Of a stretch of DNA of 64,000 nt, positions 16,191 through 26,700 are shown in pieces. Position 1 is the stretch's first letter. Every line of letters starts with the position of its first letter. A program made the position numbers and the translations under genes. The DNA is from an uncultured Eubacteriales bacterium (GTDB taxonomy: Bacteria > Bacillota > Clostridia > Lachnospirales > Lachnospiraceae). The notes under the pieces are model-generated. The model ran no database searches. It was not told the origin of the DNA and saw only the letters and a list, made by a program, of their open reading frames with translations. The stretch lies in NCBI GenBank assembly GCA_949283695.1, contig CASDTX010000025.1, positions 248,001 through 312,000 of the forward strand, in the 5' to 3' direction.

Positions 16191-16205
16191 ATGTAAGGAA
16201 AATGC

Positions 16206-16246
16206 AAAACAGCTGAGAAACTTGATATATCTTAGCTGTTTTTTTT
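16206..16246 (+). terminator. Rho-independent terminator after the AraC gene
   Basis: A 13-bp stem (AAAACAGCTGAGA with TCTTAGCTGTTTT, one G-T pair) is followed by eight T residues. Confidence 0.85.
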
Positions 16247-16354
16247 AATATAATTTTTATTTAGTACAGGTATCCTCCCAGGGCTAAATAAGGGGGGAAA
16301 CAGCCGGGAAATATGACCGGCGGTCATGTACAGAATAAAAAAGGAGGGAAGAAG

Positions 16355-19300
16355 ATGAAAGCAACTAAAAAATGGGTTGCAGCAGCAGCGGCGGCAGCGC
16401 TTACTCTGACATCACTGCCGGCAGGTCCGGTGACGGTCCAGGCGGCGGGAAGTGTGGATCAGACGGTCAAGCTTCAGCCATGGAACGCGTCCACATTTAA
16501 CGACACGAACGGTGACGGACTTGGCGAGTTCGAAGGCTGGGGTACTTCACTGTGCTGGTGGGCGAATCGAATCGGCTACAGTGAGCAGCTGACAGCGCAG
16601 GCAGCGGAACTGTTCTTCAGCGATGCAGGACTGGACATGAACATCGGACGCTACAATGTAGGCGGCGGCGATGCGACCGGTGAGATCGAGGAAGTTCCGG
16701 TGAATGAGAACGCGCAGTTCTATGATCTGGAGACAGAAGGGCGCACGCCCGAGTATGCCGGAACGAGTATGGAAGTGGGCGACATCACTGCGATGCAGAG
16801 TGTACAGTATTCTGCTTCCGATGCGGACTTCGGCATCACAAAAGGCACCAATGTAGGGACTTTCAAAGCAATCGGCTGGATCAACGAGCTCGGCAGCGAG
16901 CCGGGATCCGGAGATAACCTGCACTACACAGTCAGTGCAGAGGAAGCAGGAACCTACACAGTCAAACTGCTCCTCACACTGACGGGATCCAATAAGAGAA
17001 ACGTCGGGATCCGTGTGAACGGAACAGACGATTATGTTGTAGATGCGGATACGATTAATGCGAATACAATCGCGTCCGGAAATAACAACATGCTCTTCGT
17101 GGCAACGATCAGTGATGTGGCTCTGAACGCCGGAGAAAATACCGTTGACATCGGCGGAGTCGGCGACTGGACACTGGATTTCGTGAAGATGGCAGTGATC
17201 AAATCCGGTGAAGAAGGCGTGCTTTCGGCAGAGGATGAGTTCACGCATGCAGAGCATATCATCCGTTCGGATTCCGGAGTTCCGGGATATGCCACAGACG
17301 TGACGAAGATCGACACCACTCAGCACCCGATCGAGTGGTATGAAGAGAACTTTGTAAGAGCGGACGAAGAATGCGGCTACGCATGGAACTATGACTGGGA
17401 TGCAGACGCGAATCAGATGAACATCCTCAAAGCAGCGGCTGCAGCCAGCGGAGAAGACTTTATCGCAGAAGCATTCTCCAATTCACCGCCGTATTTCATG
17501 ACAGTCAGCGGATGCAGTTCAGGAAATACGAACTCTAACGCTGACAACTTAAGAGCAGATTCGGTCAACGCATTTGCAGCTTATATGGCAGATGTCATCG
17601 AGCACTGGAATAATGAAGGTGTGATTACATTCCAGAGCACCACAGCGATGAATGAGCCGTACACCAACTATTGGGGCGCTTACAGCAACAAGCAGGAGGG
17701 CTGCCACTTTGACCAGGGCGAATCTCAGTCGAGGATCATTGAGGCTCTCAATGCGGAACTGGAAAGCAAAGGGATCAACATCATCATCTCAGGAACAGAT
17801 GAGACAAGCATTGATACCCAGATTACTTCCTATAATGCCCTGTCTGACGAGGCAAAACAGATTGTAGAGCGTATTGACACGCATACATACAGCGGTTCCA
17901 ACCGTGAAGGTCTGAAGAGCCTGGCAGAGAGCGAAGGCAAGAATCTGTGGATGTCAGAGGTTGACGGAGCTTACACAGGAGGAACGAATTCAGGCGAGAT
18001 GTCAGCAGCACTGGGACTTGCCCAGAGAATGATGACAGACGTCAACGGTCTCGGGTCTTCTGCATGGATCCTCTGGAATGCCATCGACATGCATGCGGAC
18101 GGCAGTGAATATGGACAGTCCTGGGTAAACAAAGGAAGCGCAAACGATTTCCTCAATATGGAAGATCTGGAAGCGGCATGGAAGTCCAAGAGCTCGAATG
18201 GCTACTGGGGACTTGCGGCAGCGGATCATAATAATGAAGAGATCGTGCTTACCATGAAGTATTACGGCTACGGCCAGTTCTCAAGATACATCCGCCCGGG
18301 CTACACCATCATCGGTTCAAACAGAGGAAGTACACTCTGCGCATATGATCCGGAAGGCCAGAAGGCAGTGATCGTAGCTATGAATACATCAGATTCCGAT
18401 AAGACATGGAAATTCGACCTGTCCGGTTTTGAGACCATGGGATCTGACATTACAGCGATCCGTACAAGCGGTTCTATGGAAGACGGCGAGAAGTGGGCTG
18501 ACGTGTCAGCATCTGATGATATCGCGGCAGATACAGAGAACAGAGCCTTTACCGCCACAATGAAAGCAAACTCCATCACAACATATATTGTTGAGGGAGT
18601 GAGCGGAATCCTTCCGGAAACGACAGTGGATACACCGATTGTCAGCAAGATCGATGTAGACGCTTCCCAGGTAACAGGGGGCAAGGTGTGGAATAACGGA
18701 ACAGTTAACACACCGCAGACCGTAGTAGACGGAAATTACAGCACCTTCTATGACGGTGTTGATGATGACAATGACGTGCCCGGACATGTAATCATTGATC
18801 TGGGTGAGCCAAAAGAGATTGCGGCATTCAGCTATGCGCCGAGAAGCGGATTCGCGGGACGTATGGTAGAAGGCGTGATTTACGGCTCGAATGACGGAAG
18901 CGACTGGACGCCGATCTACACCATCGACAGCGCACCGGCTGAAGGCAAAGATACCATGGTATACTATGGTGATTTCAACGATGGAAAACCAGTGACGTAC
19001 CAGTACATCAAGTACCAGCGCGAATCGGAATGCAACCTGTCCGAGTTCGGCGTCTGGGAGATGGCTTCATCGGTCGAGAGCCAGAAAACAGTTACAGCAG
19101 TGACGCTTGACGGTTCAGAGCCGAAGCTTCCGGATACCGTTGAGGTAACCCTTTCCAATGGAGAGTCGAAAGAGATCGCTGTCAGCTGGGATCTGGATGG
19201 GATCGACGTCAGCTGGGATGAGATGGACCTGTACGACTATGTGGCTGTGACAGGTACTTCCTCAGAAGCGAACGGCACTCTGGAGGCCTATATCCTCTGC

Positions 19301-22300
19301 GCACCGGACAATCTGGAATATCTCATCGACTGTATGTCGGGCGATACTCCGGTTTCAAGAGACAACGAGTATCAGTCGGATGTCTGGGCAGCGGCGTCAG
19401 CACTTGACAGCCTCCTGAACAAGGATTCTTCTGATCAGGCAAAGACGGAAGACAATACCTGGGGATTGACCACAGATCCGAGCGGCCTGAATACATGGGC
19501 ATATGACCAGGGAAGCACAACGCCTCTGTACTCCTATGGATACTGGGCAGGCAAAGATGTTTCCATCACCTATGACCTGACACTTCCGGCAGGACAGCAT
19601 ACGATCATGCTGGGATGCTATGATTTCTGGAGCGGCCGTACCATGGATGTCTATTATTCCGTGAACGGCGGCGAGAAGGAACTGCTGTGTGAACTTACAT
19701 CGAACCATGACACAGGAAGTTCCGCAGAAGGAACCATCACACTGGAAGAGGAAGCAGTCGTAACCCTCTCTGTAGAGAACGGCGGAGACGGCGATCCGGT
19801 ACTCGGATGGATCTCAGTCAATGAGACAAAAGAGCCTGAGCCGGCAGATGTACAGGCGGCAGCTCACTATGATATGTCTCATGAAGGCGCGGTGCTGAAG
19901 GATATCTCCGGAAACGGCAATGATGCGGCACTGTATGATACAGCAGACGCAGACTTCGCAGTATATGGAGAGGAAGAAGTTCTTCAGTTTAATAATAAGC
20001 AGTATGCGACGATTCCGGCAGGCGTTATCGACGACGCGGCTTCCTTCACCGTACAGGCGGTGGTAAGTGCGCCGACAGCAGGCGACAACTGGCTGTGGTG
20101 CTTCGGAGACGGAATCGGCAAGTGGGGCGAAGGCACCATCGGAGATTACATCTTCGTAAGCCCGAACTCCGGACAGAACGGATATACAGCAACCGTACTC
20201 AGCGCGGTGAAAGTCGGCAGTGAATCAGCAGGCGGCGAGTCCAGAATGCCGGCTCCGGAAGAGCAGCTCGGCGGCGGCTATACGACGATCACACTGGTAT
20301 CTGACGGAACAACGCTTACCATGTACATGGACGGCAAGGAAGTATCCACGCTGAATCATGGCAAAGACGTGTCAAGCGTGATTCCGGACGGAGATATCCT
20401 CGGCTACATCGGGCAGTCTCTGTACAGCCCGGACAAGAAGCTGATCGCAAATGTATCCGACATCAAGATCTGGGATACTGCTCTGGATGCAGTGACTGTT
20501 GCGGCACTTGCACCTTCCGCAGAGGAAAAGAACGAGATGCTGCTGGCGGATATCCAGGACGCACTTCTGAATGGAAATGCATCTGTGGATGAGATCGCCG
20601 CAGACGTGGCGTTCCCGGCAAGCGTGGATGGCGTAGACCTGACATGGAATGTGCCGGATAACGGATCAATCGCTGAAGATGGAAGCGTGAAGCTTCCTGA
20701 GTCCGATGAGACGGTAGAAGTAACGGTAACCTACACCTGCTATGGCGAGGAAAATACCGTGACATTCCCGCTGACTGTTCAGGGAGAAAATATAAATGAG
20801 ATCCTGGACCAGGCAGTGGAAGAGCTTGACATTCCGACGAAGGATGACGTGCGCGGCAATATTACACTCCCGGCAGAGACAGAATCCGGAGTACAGATTG
20901 CATGGACCACAGATCATCCGGAGATTGTGGATGTGGAATCGCATGAAGCTTCCGTGGAAGGCTACGACGGAACACCGGCAGGTGTTGTGACAAGACCGGA
21001 TGCGGATACGCAGGTGCAGATGACAGCCACACTTACTTATAAGGAAGAAACAAGAACAAAAGAGTTCACGCTGAACGTAAAAGCAGCGCCGCAGGAGATC
21101 GCGGAAGAAGATTATACAGATTACTTCTTCGCATACTTCGCAGGCGAGGGATATTCGGACGGCGAGCAGATCTATTTCGCGTCAAGCCAGGATGGCCTGA
21201 ACTGGGATGATCTGAATCACAATGATCCGGTTCTGACCTCCACACTTGGAGAACAGGGCGTGCGTGATCCGTTCATCATCCGTTCACCGGAGGGAGACAA
21301 GTTCTACCTCATCGCTACGGATCTTAAGATCTACGGCAACGGCGACTGGAACGCAGCACAGAACAGTGGAAGCCAGAGCCTGATGGTATGGGAGTCCACA
21401 GATCTTGTGAACTGGTCAGACCAGCGTATGGTTGAGGTATCTGCTGAGATCGGCGCGGGATGCACATGGGCACCGGAGGCAACCTACGATCCGCTGACAG
21501 GCGAGTACGTTGTATATTGGGCGTCCAGGACACCTGCTGTTGATGATAAACAGCGTGTATACTATGCGAAGACAAGAGACTTCTATACATTTACAGAGCC
21601 TGAGCTCTACATTGAGAAGGATCAGTCCAGTATCGATACGACTATGATCGAGAACGACGGAACCTACTACCGCTACACAAAGAATGAAGGCGGTGAGACG
21701 AACGAACTGGGCGCGCTGACGAAGACGATCTTCATCGAGAAGAGCAGCAGCGTACTCGGAACGTTTACGAACATCCCGTCCGCTTCCCTGAACTCATCAG
21801 ACAATCAGTGGGTTGAGGGACCAACGATCTTCAAGCTGAACAGCGATGATGCGGCGGAAGAAACCTGGTGCCTGCTTGTGGATGATTTCGGCGGCATCGG
21901 ATACTATCCGCTTCTGACCAACGACCTGGAGAGCGGAGAATTCACCACACCGGATGAGGGTACATTCCAGATGCCGAGCCGCGCAAGACACGGCACGCCG
22001 CTGCGCATTACAGCAGAAGAATATGAGCGCGTGATGACAGCATACGGCACTCCGGACGAAGTGAACGCGGCAACGTATATGGGAGAGACACCGGAACTTC
22101 CGGAAACGGTAACCATCAATACAGGAAGCGGCACGGTTGAGAAAGCAGTAACATGGAATCTGGACGCAGTTTCCTTCGAAGGAAATCCGTTTGACTATGT
22201 AACGGTTACAGGAACGGTAGAAGGCAGCGCGGCTGAAGCAGTGGCAGCAGTACAGATCATTCCGAAGAATATCGAGTACATGATCGACTGCAACAACCTG

Positions 22301-23638
22301 GAGTCCGAGACATGGGCCAACGCGGCGCAGTTAAGCGGCGGACTTCTGAATGCAGAAGCAGCAGATCAGGCGAAGACAGACGATAACACATGGGGTTACA
22401 CAAGTATCGTCGGAACTGACAGTTCAGCAGATATCACAGGATTCAGCCAGAGCAGCACCGCCAACCCGTACACCGGCGGATGGTGGGCACGCGGCGGAAA
22501 GAATATTACCTATCAGGTAACTCTTCCTGCAGGCGATCACCAGATCATGCTGGGCTGCAAGGGATGGTGGAGCATGGGCCGTCAGATGGATGTTTATTAT
22601 TCCGTGAACGGCGGTTCTGAGACCAAGCTTTGTGATTTCGACGCTGTGAACAGCAAGGAAACCTATTCATCAGGAACGATTACGCTGGATAAGGAATCGG
22701 TTGTGACGCTGACTGTGAAGAAGGCGGCAAGTGATGATCCGATCCTGAGCTGGATCAGCGTATCCGATGTGACGAAGCCGGTTGAGCTTCAGATCACGGC
22801 GAATCCGGAAGATTACGCAGGCGCGAAAGGCGAGACAGCTGTATTCGTGGTTGAGGCACAGGGAACCGGACTGAGCTACCAGTGGCAGTACTGCAACGCA
22901 TCCTCCAATATCTGGAGAGATTCTTCCATGGAAGGAAGCAACAGCGAGCGGGTAAGCGTACAGGTAGCAAGCTACCGTGACGGCCAGAAGTATCGCTGCG
23001 TGGTAACAGACGCGTCTGGAAATACAGCGATATCTGAGGCAGCAGTGCTGACGATGGTGGAGCCGGAGGCGCCGGTGATCACCGGACAGCCTAAGGATTA
23101 TACCGGCACCGTCGGTGAGACAGCGAAGTTCACGGTTCAGGCTTCCGGCACAGGACTGACCTATCAGTGGCAGTACCGCAATGCAGCCGGCGGAACCTGG
23201 AGAAATTCCTCTATGGCAGGAAGCGACACGGCAGAGATCAGCGTGCCGATCACGAAGGCAAGAGACGGCCAGTCGTATCGCTGTGTTGTAACCGGAGCCA
23301 ACGGCGGAAGCGTGACATCGAATGCGGCATATCTGACTGTGGGAGCAGCAGAGACGACACCGGTGATTGTTGCACAGCCGGAAGATGTAGAAGGACCAGT
23401 AGGCACGACGGCAGAGTTTACCGTTCAGGCGGAAGGCGTGGGACTGACCTATCAGTGGCAGTACTGCAACGCGTCCTCGAACATCTGGAGAAATTCTTCT
23501 ATGGCAGGAAGTGATACAGAGACGATCTCAGTACCGATTACAAAGGGCAGAGACGGCCAGAAATATCGCTGTATCATAACATCAGAGGACGGACGGAGCA
23601 TCATATCAGAGGCGGCAGTATTATCAGCCGCAGAATAA
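16355..23638 (+). CDS. Secreted GH30 + GH43 multidomain enzyme, triple Ig tail (2427 aa)
   Basis: An extracellular enzyme with a signal peptide ending near VQAA. The GH30 domain (about 40-750) resembles endo-beta-1,6-galactanases (GWGTSLCWWANRIG). The probable acid/base is E434 in TAMNEPYTNYW and the nucleophile E535 in LWMSEVDGAYTGG. A carbohydrate-binding-like beta-sandwich (about 142-283) is inserted in its N-terminal part. Then follow an F5/8 (CBM32-like) domain (760-906), a Big_4 domain and a Y-x-h-D-C module (910-1158), LamG (1166-1385), two bacterial Ig domains, GH43 (1583-1902, GVRDPFII, WAPEATYD), a second Big_4/D-C pair (1910-2142) and three Ig-like repeats (2146-2427). It likely attacks arabinogalactan side chains. 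ATG 16355 follows AAAGGAGGG. Confidence 0.9.
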   Translation: MKATKKWVAAAAAAALTLTSLPAGPVTVQAAGSVDQTVKLQPWNASTFNDTNGDGLGEFEGWGTSLCWWANRIGYSEQLTAQAAELFFSDAGLDMNIGRYNVGGGDATGEIEEVPVNENAQFYDLETEGRTPEYAGTSMEVGDITAMQSVQYSASDADFGITKGTNVGTFKAIGWINELGSEPGSGDNLHYTVSAEEAGTYTVKLLLTLTGSNKRNVGIRVNGTDDYVVDADTINANTIASGNNNMLFVATISDVALNAGENTVDIGGVGDWTLDFVKMAVIKSGEEGVLSAEDEFTHAEHIIRSDSGVPGYATDVTKIDTTQHPIEWYEENFVRADEECGYAWNYDWDADANQMNILKAAAAASGEDFIAEAFSNSPPYFMTVSGCSSGNTNSNADNLRADSVNAFAAYMADVIEHWNNEGVITFQSTTAMNEPYTNYWGAYSNKQEGCHFDQGESQSRIIEALNAELESKGINIIISGTDETSIDTQITSYNALSDEAKQIVERIDTHTYSGSNREGLKSLAESEGKNLWMSEVDGAYTGGTNSGEMSAALGLAQRMMTDVNGLGSSAWILWNAIDMHADGSEYGQSWVNKGSANDFLNMEDLEAAWKSKSSNGYWGLAAADHNNEEIVLTMKYYGYGQFSRYIRPGYTIIGSNRGSTLCAYDPEGQKAVIVAMNTSDSDKTWKFDLSGFETMGSDITAIRTSGSMEDGEKWADVSASDDIAADTENRAFTATMKANSITTYIVEGVSGILPETTVDTPIVSKIDVDASQVTGGKVWNNGTVNTPQTVVDGNYSTFYDGVDDDNDVPGHVIIDLGEPKEIAAFSYAPRSGFAGRMVEGVIYGSNDGSDWTPIYTIDSAPAEGKDTMVYYGDFNDGKPVTYQYIKYQRESECNLSEFGVWEMASSVESQKTVTAVTLDGSEPKLPDTVEVTLSNGESKEIAVSWDLDGIDVSWDEMDLYDYVAVTGTSSEANGTLEAYILCAPDNLEYLIDCMSGDTPVSRDNEYQSDVWAAASALDSLLNKDSSDQAKTEDNTWGLTTDPSGLNTWAYDQGSTTPLYSYGYWAGKDVSITYDLTLPAGQHTIMLGCYDFWSGRTMDVYYSVNGGEKELLCELTSNHDTGSSAEGTITLEEEAVVTLSVENGGDGDPVLGWISVNETKEPEPADVQAAAHYDMSHEGAVLKDISGNGNDAALYDTADADFAVYGEEEVLQFNNKQYATIPAGVIDDAASFTVQAVVSAPTAGDNWLWCFGDGIGKWGEGTIGDYIFVSPNSGQNGYTATVLSAVKVGSESAGGESRMPAPEEQLGGGYTTITLVSDGTTLTMYMDGKEVSTLNHGKDVSSVIPDGDILGYIGQSLYSPDKKLIANVSDIKIWDTALDAVTVAALAPSAEEKNEMLLADIQDALLNGNASVDEIAADVAFPASVDGVDLTWNVPDNGSIAEDGSVKLPESDETVEVTVTYTCYGEENTVTFPLTVQGENINEILDQAVEELDIPTKDDVRGNITLPAETESGVQIAWTTDHPEIVDVESHEASVEGYDGTPAGVVTRPDADTQVQMTATLTYKEETRTKEFTLNVKAAPQEIAEEDYTDYFFAYFAGEGYSDGEQIYFASSQDGLNWDDLNHNDPVLTSTLGEQGVRDPFIIRSPEGDKFYLIATDLKIYGNGDWNAAQNSGSQSLMVWESTDLVNWSDQRMVEVSAEIGAGCTWAPEATYDPLTGEYVVYWASRTPAVDDKQRVYYAKTRDFYTFTEPELYIEKDQSSIDTTMIENDGTYYRYTKNEGGETNELGALTKTIFIEKSSSVLGTFTNIPSASLNSSDNQWVEGPTIFKLNSDDAAEETWCLLVDDFGGIGYYPLLTNDLESGEFTTPDEGTFQMPSRARHGTPLRITAEEYERVMTAYGTPDEVNAATYMGETPELPETVTINTGSGTVEKAVTWNLDAVSFEGNPFDYVTVTGTVEGSAAEAVAAVQIIPKNIEYMIDCNNLESETWANAAQLSGGLLNAEAADQAKTDDNTWGYTSIVGTDSSADITGFSQSSTANPYTGGWWARGGKNITYQVTLPAGDHQIMLGCKGWWSMGRQMDVYYSVNGGSETKLCDFDAVNSKETYSSGTITLDKESVVTLTVKKAASDDPILSWISVSDVTKPVELQITANPEDYAGAKGETAVFVVEAQGTGLSYQWQYCNASSNIWRDSSMEGSNSERVSVQVASYRDGQKYRCVVTDASGNTAISEAAVLTMVEPEAPVITGQPKDYTGTVGETAKFTVQASGTGLTYQWQYRNAAGGTWRNSSMAGSDTAEISVPITKARDGQSYRCVVTGANGGSVTSNAAYLTVGAAETTPVIVAQPEDVEGPVGTTAEFTVQAEGVGLTYQWQYCNASSNIWRNSSMAGSDTETISVPITKGRDGQKYRCIITSEDGRSIISEAAVLSAAE

Positions 23639-23649
23639 ATTCTGCAAGT

Positions 23650-23713
23650 GCAGGGAAGTCCGCGGGGAACCGGAGAAACAACCGATTTACCGGCGGCACG
23701 CAGGCTTCCCTGC
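23650..23713 (+). promoter_or_regulatory. Inverted repeat between the two giant CAZyme genes
   Basis: GCAGGGAAG (23650-23658) pairs with CTTCCCTGC (23705-23713) around a GC-rich, potentially structured loop. The structure ends a few bases before the GAAAGGA ribosome binding site of the next gene. It may shape mRNA processing or translation within the operon. Confidence 0.45.
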
Positions 23714-23731
23714 CGTGAAAGGAAATTGAGT

Positions 23732-26700
23732 ATGGGACGAACGACGAAGAAAAAGGAATATGGCAAAGCAGTGCTGGCAGGTGCGTTGTCACTGGCCATG
23801 GTCATTCAGCCGATGACAGTATCCGCGGTGGAAGGCAGCAGCATTACCGAGGATCAGATTATCGCAAATGATTACCTGCTGTATCTGGCGAACTGCGGAA
23901 CACCAGATTCATCTGTGGTTCCGGAAGGCTTCAGCAGCATGGGTCTGTATCAGTCCAGCGTGGATCAGCGCTACGGCGAAGACGCGGGAACCGGACTGAC
24001 ATGGGGACTGGCGGAAGATACGGAGAATACCAGAGCCGTCAGCGGCGGATCTTCCGCTACTTCTCTGACAGGCAGCTACATCTATATGTCAGACAATGAA
24101 GAAGTGATCTATGAAGCAGGGAAGAGCGGATTTCTCTATTCCTTTGAGATGCCGGAACGGGAGAGCAATGAGTATCTCGTAACGGTTGGGATTAATAACC
24201 CGTGGTCACAGTGGGGAACGAAGTATGAAGATATTATCATCGAAGACACGATGGTAGAAGAGAATCTGACAGCAGTGGGATTCGAAAAAGAATATGAAGT
24301 CACTGTAACAGACGGAGAGCTGAATGTGTTTGTTCAGGCGCATCCGGACAGCAGGGAAGGCTCGGGGGATGACCCGGTCATCAGCTACATTATCGTAAAG
24401 GCAAAACCGCAGTATACGCTGGATGCCCTGCAGATCCAGATCGATTCTTATAAGGCCAGAGTGGAAGGCAGCGCTTACGGAGAAGCATCCAAGGCTGCTT
24501 TTGACGAGGCAATCGAAGCTGCACAGGCACTGGTTGACAGCGGCGCGGCGACAGAAGAAGAGATCCAGACCGCACTTGCTGCCATCGAGGAAGCTTATGC
24601 GAATCTGAAACCGGTATATACCTATACATCGATTACAGGTACTGCCGGGGAGCGGATGTTTGACAACAATGGAAACAAGATCCAGGCTCACGGCGGCCAG
24701 ATCCAGCAGTTCACCATAGACGGTGTGACGAAGTGGTACTGGTACGGCGAGGACAAGACGAACGGATACCGTCCGGTAGAGGGTGTTCATGTGTATTCGT
24801 CAACGGATCTGTACAACTGGACCGATGAAGGTCTTGCGCTTGACGCGATTGAAGTGCCGGATGAGCACTACGGCGACGACAGCTATGTAGACCTGACGAT
24901 CTTTGAGACGAATGAAGAGCTGAAAGCCCTGTACGGCGATTATGCGGGCGTGGCATCCGACGATCCGACGTATGAGACCAAGCTGGAAGAAGTTTACTGG
25001 AATCTGGCAGAAGACCGCTGCGTTATGGAGCGTCCGAAGGTTCTCTATAATGACGCGACAGGACAGTATGTGATGTGGTGGCACTGCGACGGCCGTACGC
25101 CGACGAATACAGCGGACTATGGAAAGGCCAGAGCAGGCGTGGCGGTTGCGGATAACCCGGCAGGCCCCTTCAAGTTCGTAGGCACCTATCTGCTGGCGTC
25201 CGATCCGGACCGCACGAATCATGGGTTTGACTCTGAGGGCGGACATGTCCGTGACATGAACCTGTTTAAGGATGATGACGGAACGGCTTATGTACTTTAT
25301 TCATCCGAAGGAAATGAAGTAATGTACATCGCCAGACTGAATGACAGTTACACCGGACTGGCAAAAGACGCAGAGGACATGGTGCTGGGCGAGGACTTCA
25401 CGATCAGCAGCACAGACTCCAGAGAAGCTCCGGCCATGTTCAAGTACAACGGCATGTACTACCTGATCACCTCCGGCTGTACCGGATGGGCTCCGAACCA
25501 GGCGCAGTACGCAGTAGCGGAAGATCCGCTGGGACCTTGGACCAGAATGGGCGACCCGTGTGTGGGCGACTCCAATAACAATACATTCCAGACCCAGAGT
25601 ACCTGCGTGATCCCCGTAGATGCGGAGAACGGCAAGTTCATCTATATGGGCGACCGCTGGTTCAATCCGGATTCAGGCGGAGACTTAAGTGATTCCAGAT
25701 ATGTATGGCTTCCGATCGAGTTCGGTTCAGACAACACGATCATGATCAAGGACTACAGCAACTGGACACTGGATGAGCTGGAAGGAAAGGGAAGTATCTC
25801 CATTGATACAGAACTTCCGAAAACAGCAGAGTCTGCGGGAAGCCTGATGGAAAGCCTTCCGGCAGCGATCGATGTGACAATCGGCGGCGTAACCTACAAT
25901 GATACACCGGTAGCATGGAGCCTGGATGAAGACGTGGCAGCGCTTGGCGACTATGTGCTTGGCGACGTTACGGTAACAGGAAGTCTGGCAGAGCTGAACA
26001 GAGAATTTACGATCAGCGTATTCTGCTGCCCGCCGTCACTGGTATACTTTGCAGACTGTGCGACAGGAACAGACAATCCGTCAGAGATCTATGACAGATT
26101 CGCGGCGGGAGCTGACGAACTGCTCAACATGGTTTCTGACCAGGCATACGGAAACGATAACGGAATCAACTGGGGATATACAAGCACACCGGGAGCATCC
26201 GGCGGCAGCTCTTCCCAGGATATGGGATCACACACACCGGGTGATTTCTATGACAGCGGCTGGTGGGCAACCAGCAGCGGAACCATTGATTACAGCTTCG
26301 AGCTGGATCCGGGAAGCTATGCAGTGATGACCGGATACCAGGAGTGGTGGAGCAGTACAAGAGGAATTAAGATCACAGTGAAGTCTGTGAGTGCGGACGG
26401 AACTGAGACAGAGATCGGAACGACCACATTCACACTGTCAGGCCAGCAGGATATGCAGCAGAGAACAGATGTGGTGGTACCGGATGATTCCGATCATGTA
26501 ATTGTAACGATCAGCAAGAATTCCGGCAGCGATCCGGTTCTGAGCTGGATCGGTATCGTAGGCACAGAAGCGGCAGAGCCGACGGAGAACCTGGTTGTAA
26601 ACGGAAGCTTCGAGAACGGATCTACAGGATGGAATCTGGGAAGCGGAGCATCCATCCAGACCGGAAGCGACGCTCCGGACGGAACGCAGTATATGCGCGA

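Noticed and set aside
22795-23635. CRISPR-like or phage-tail repeats
   Set aside because: The repeated segments are in-frame Ig-like protein domains of about 95 residues, not short DNA repeats with spacers, and no cas or phage genes are near.
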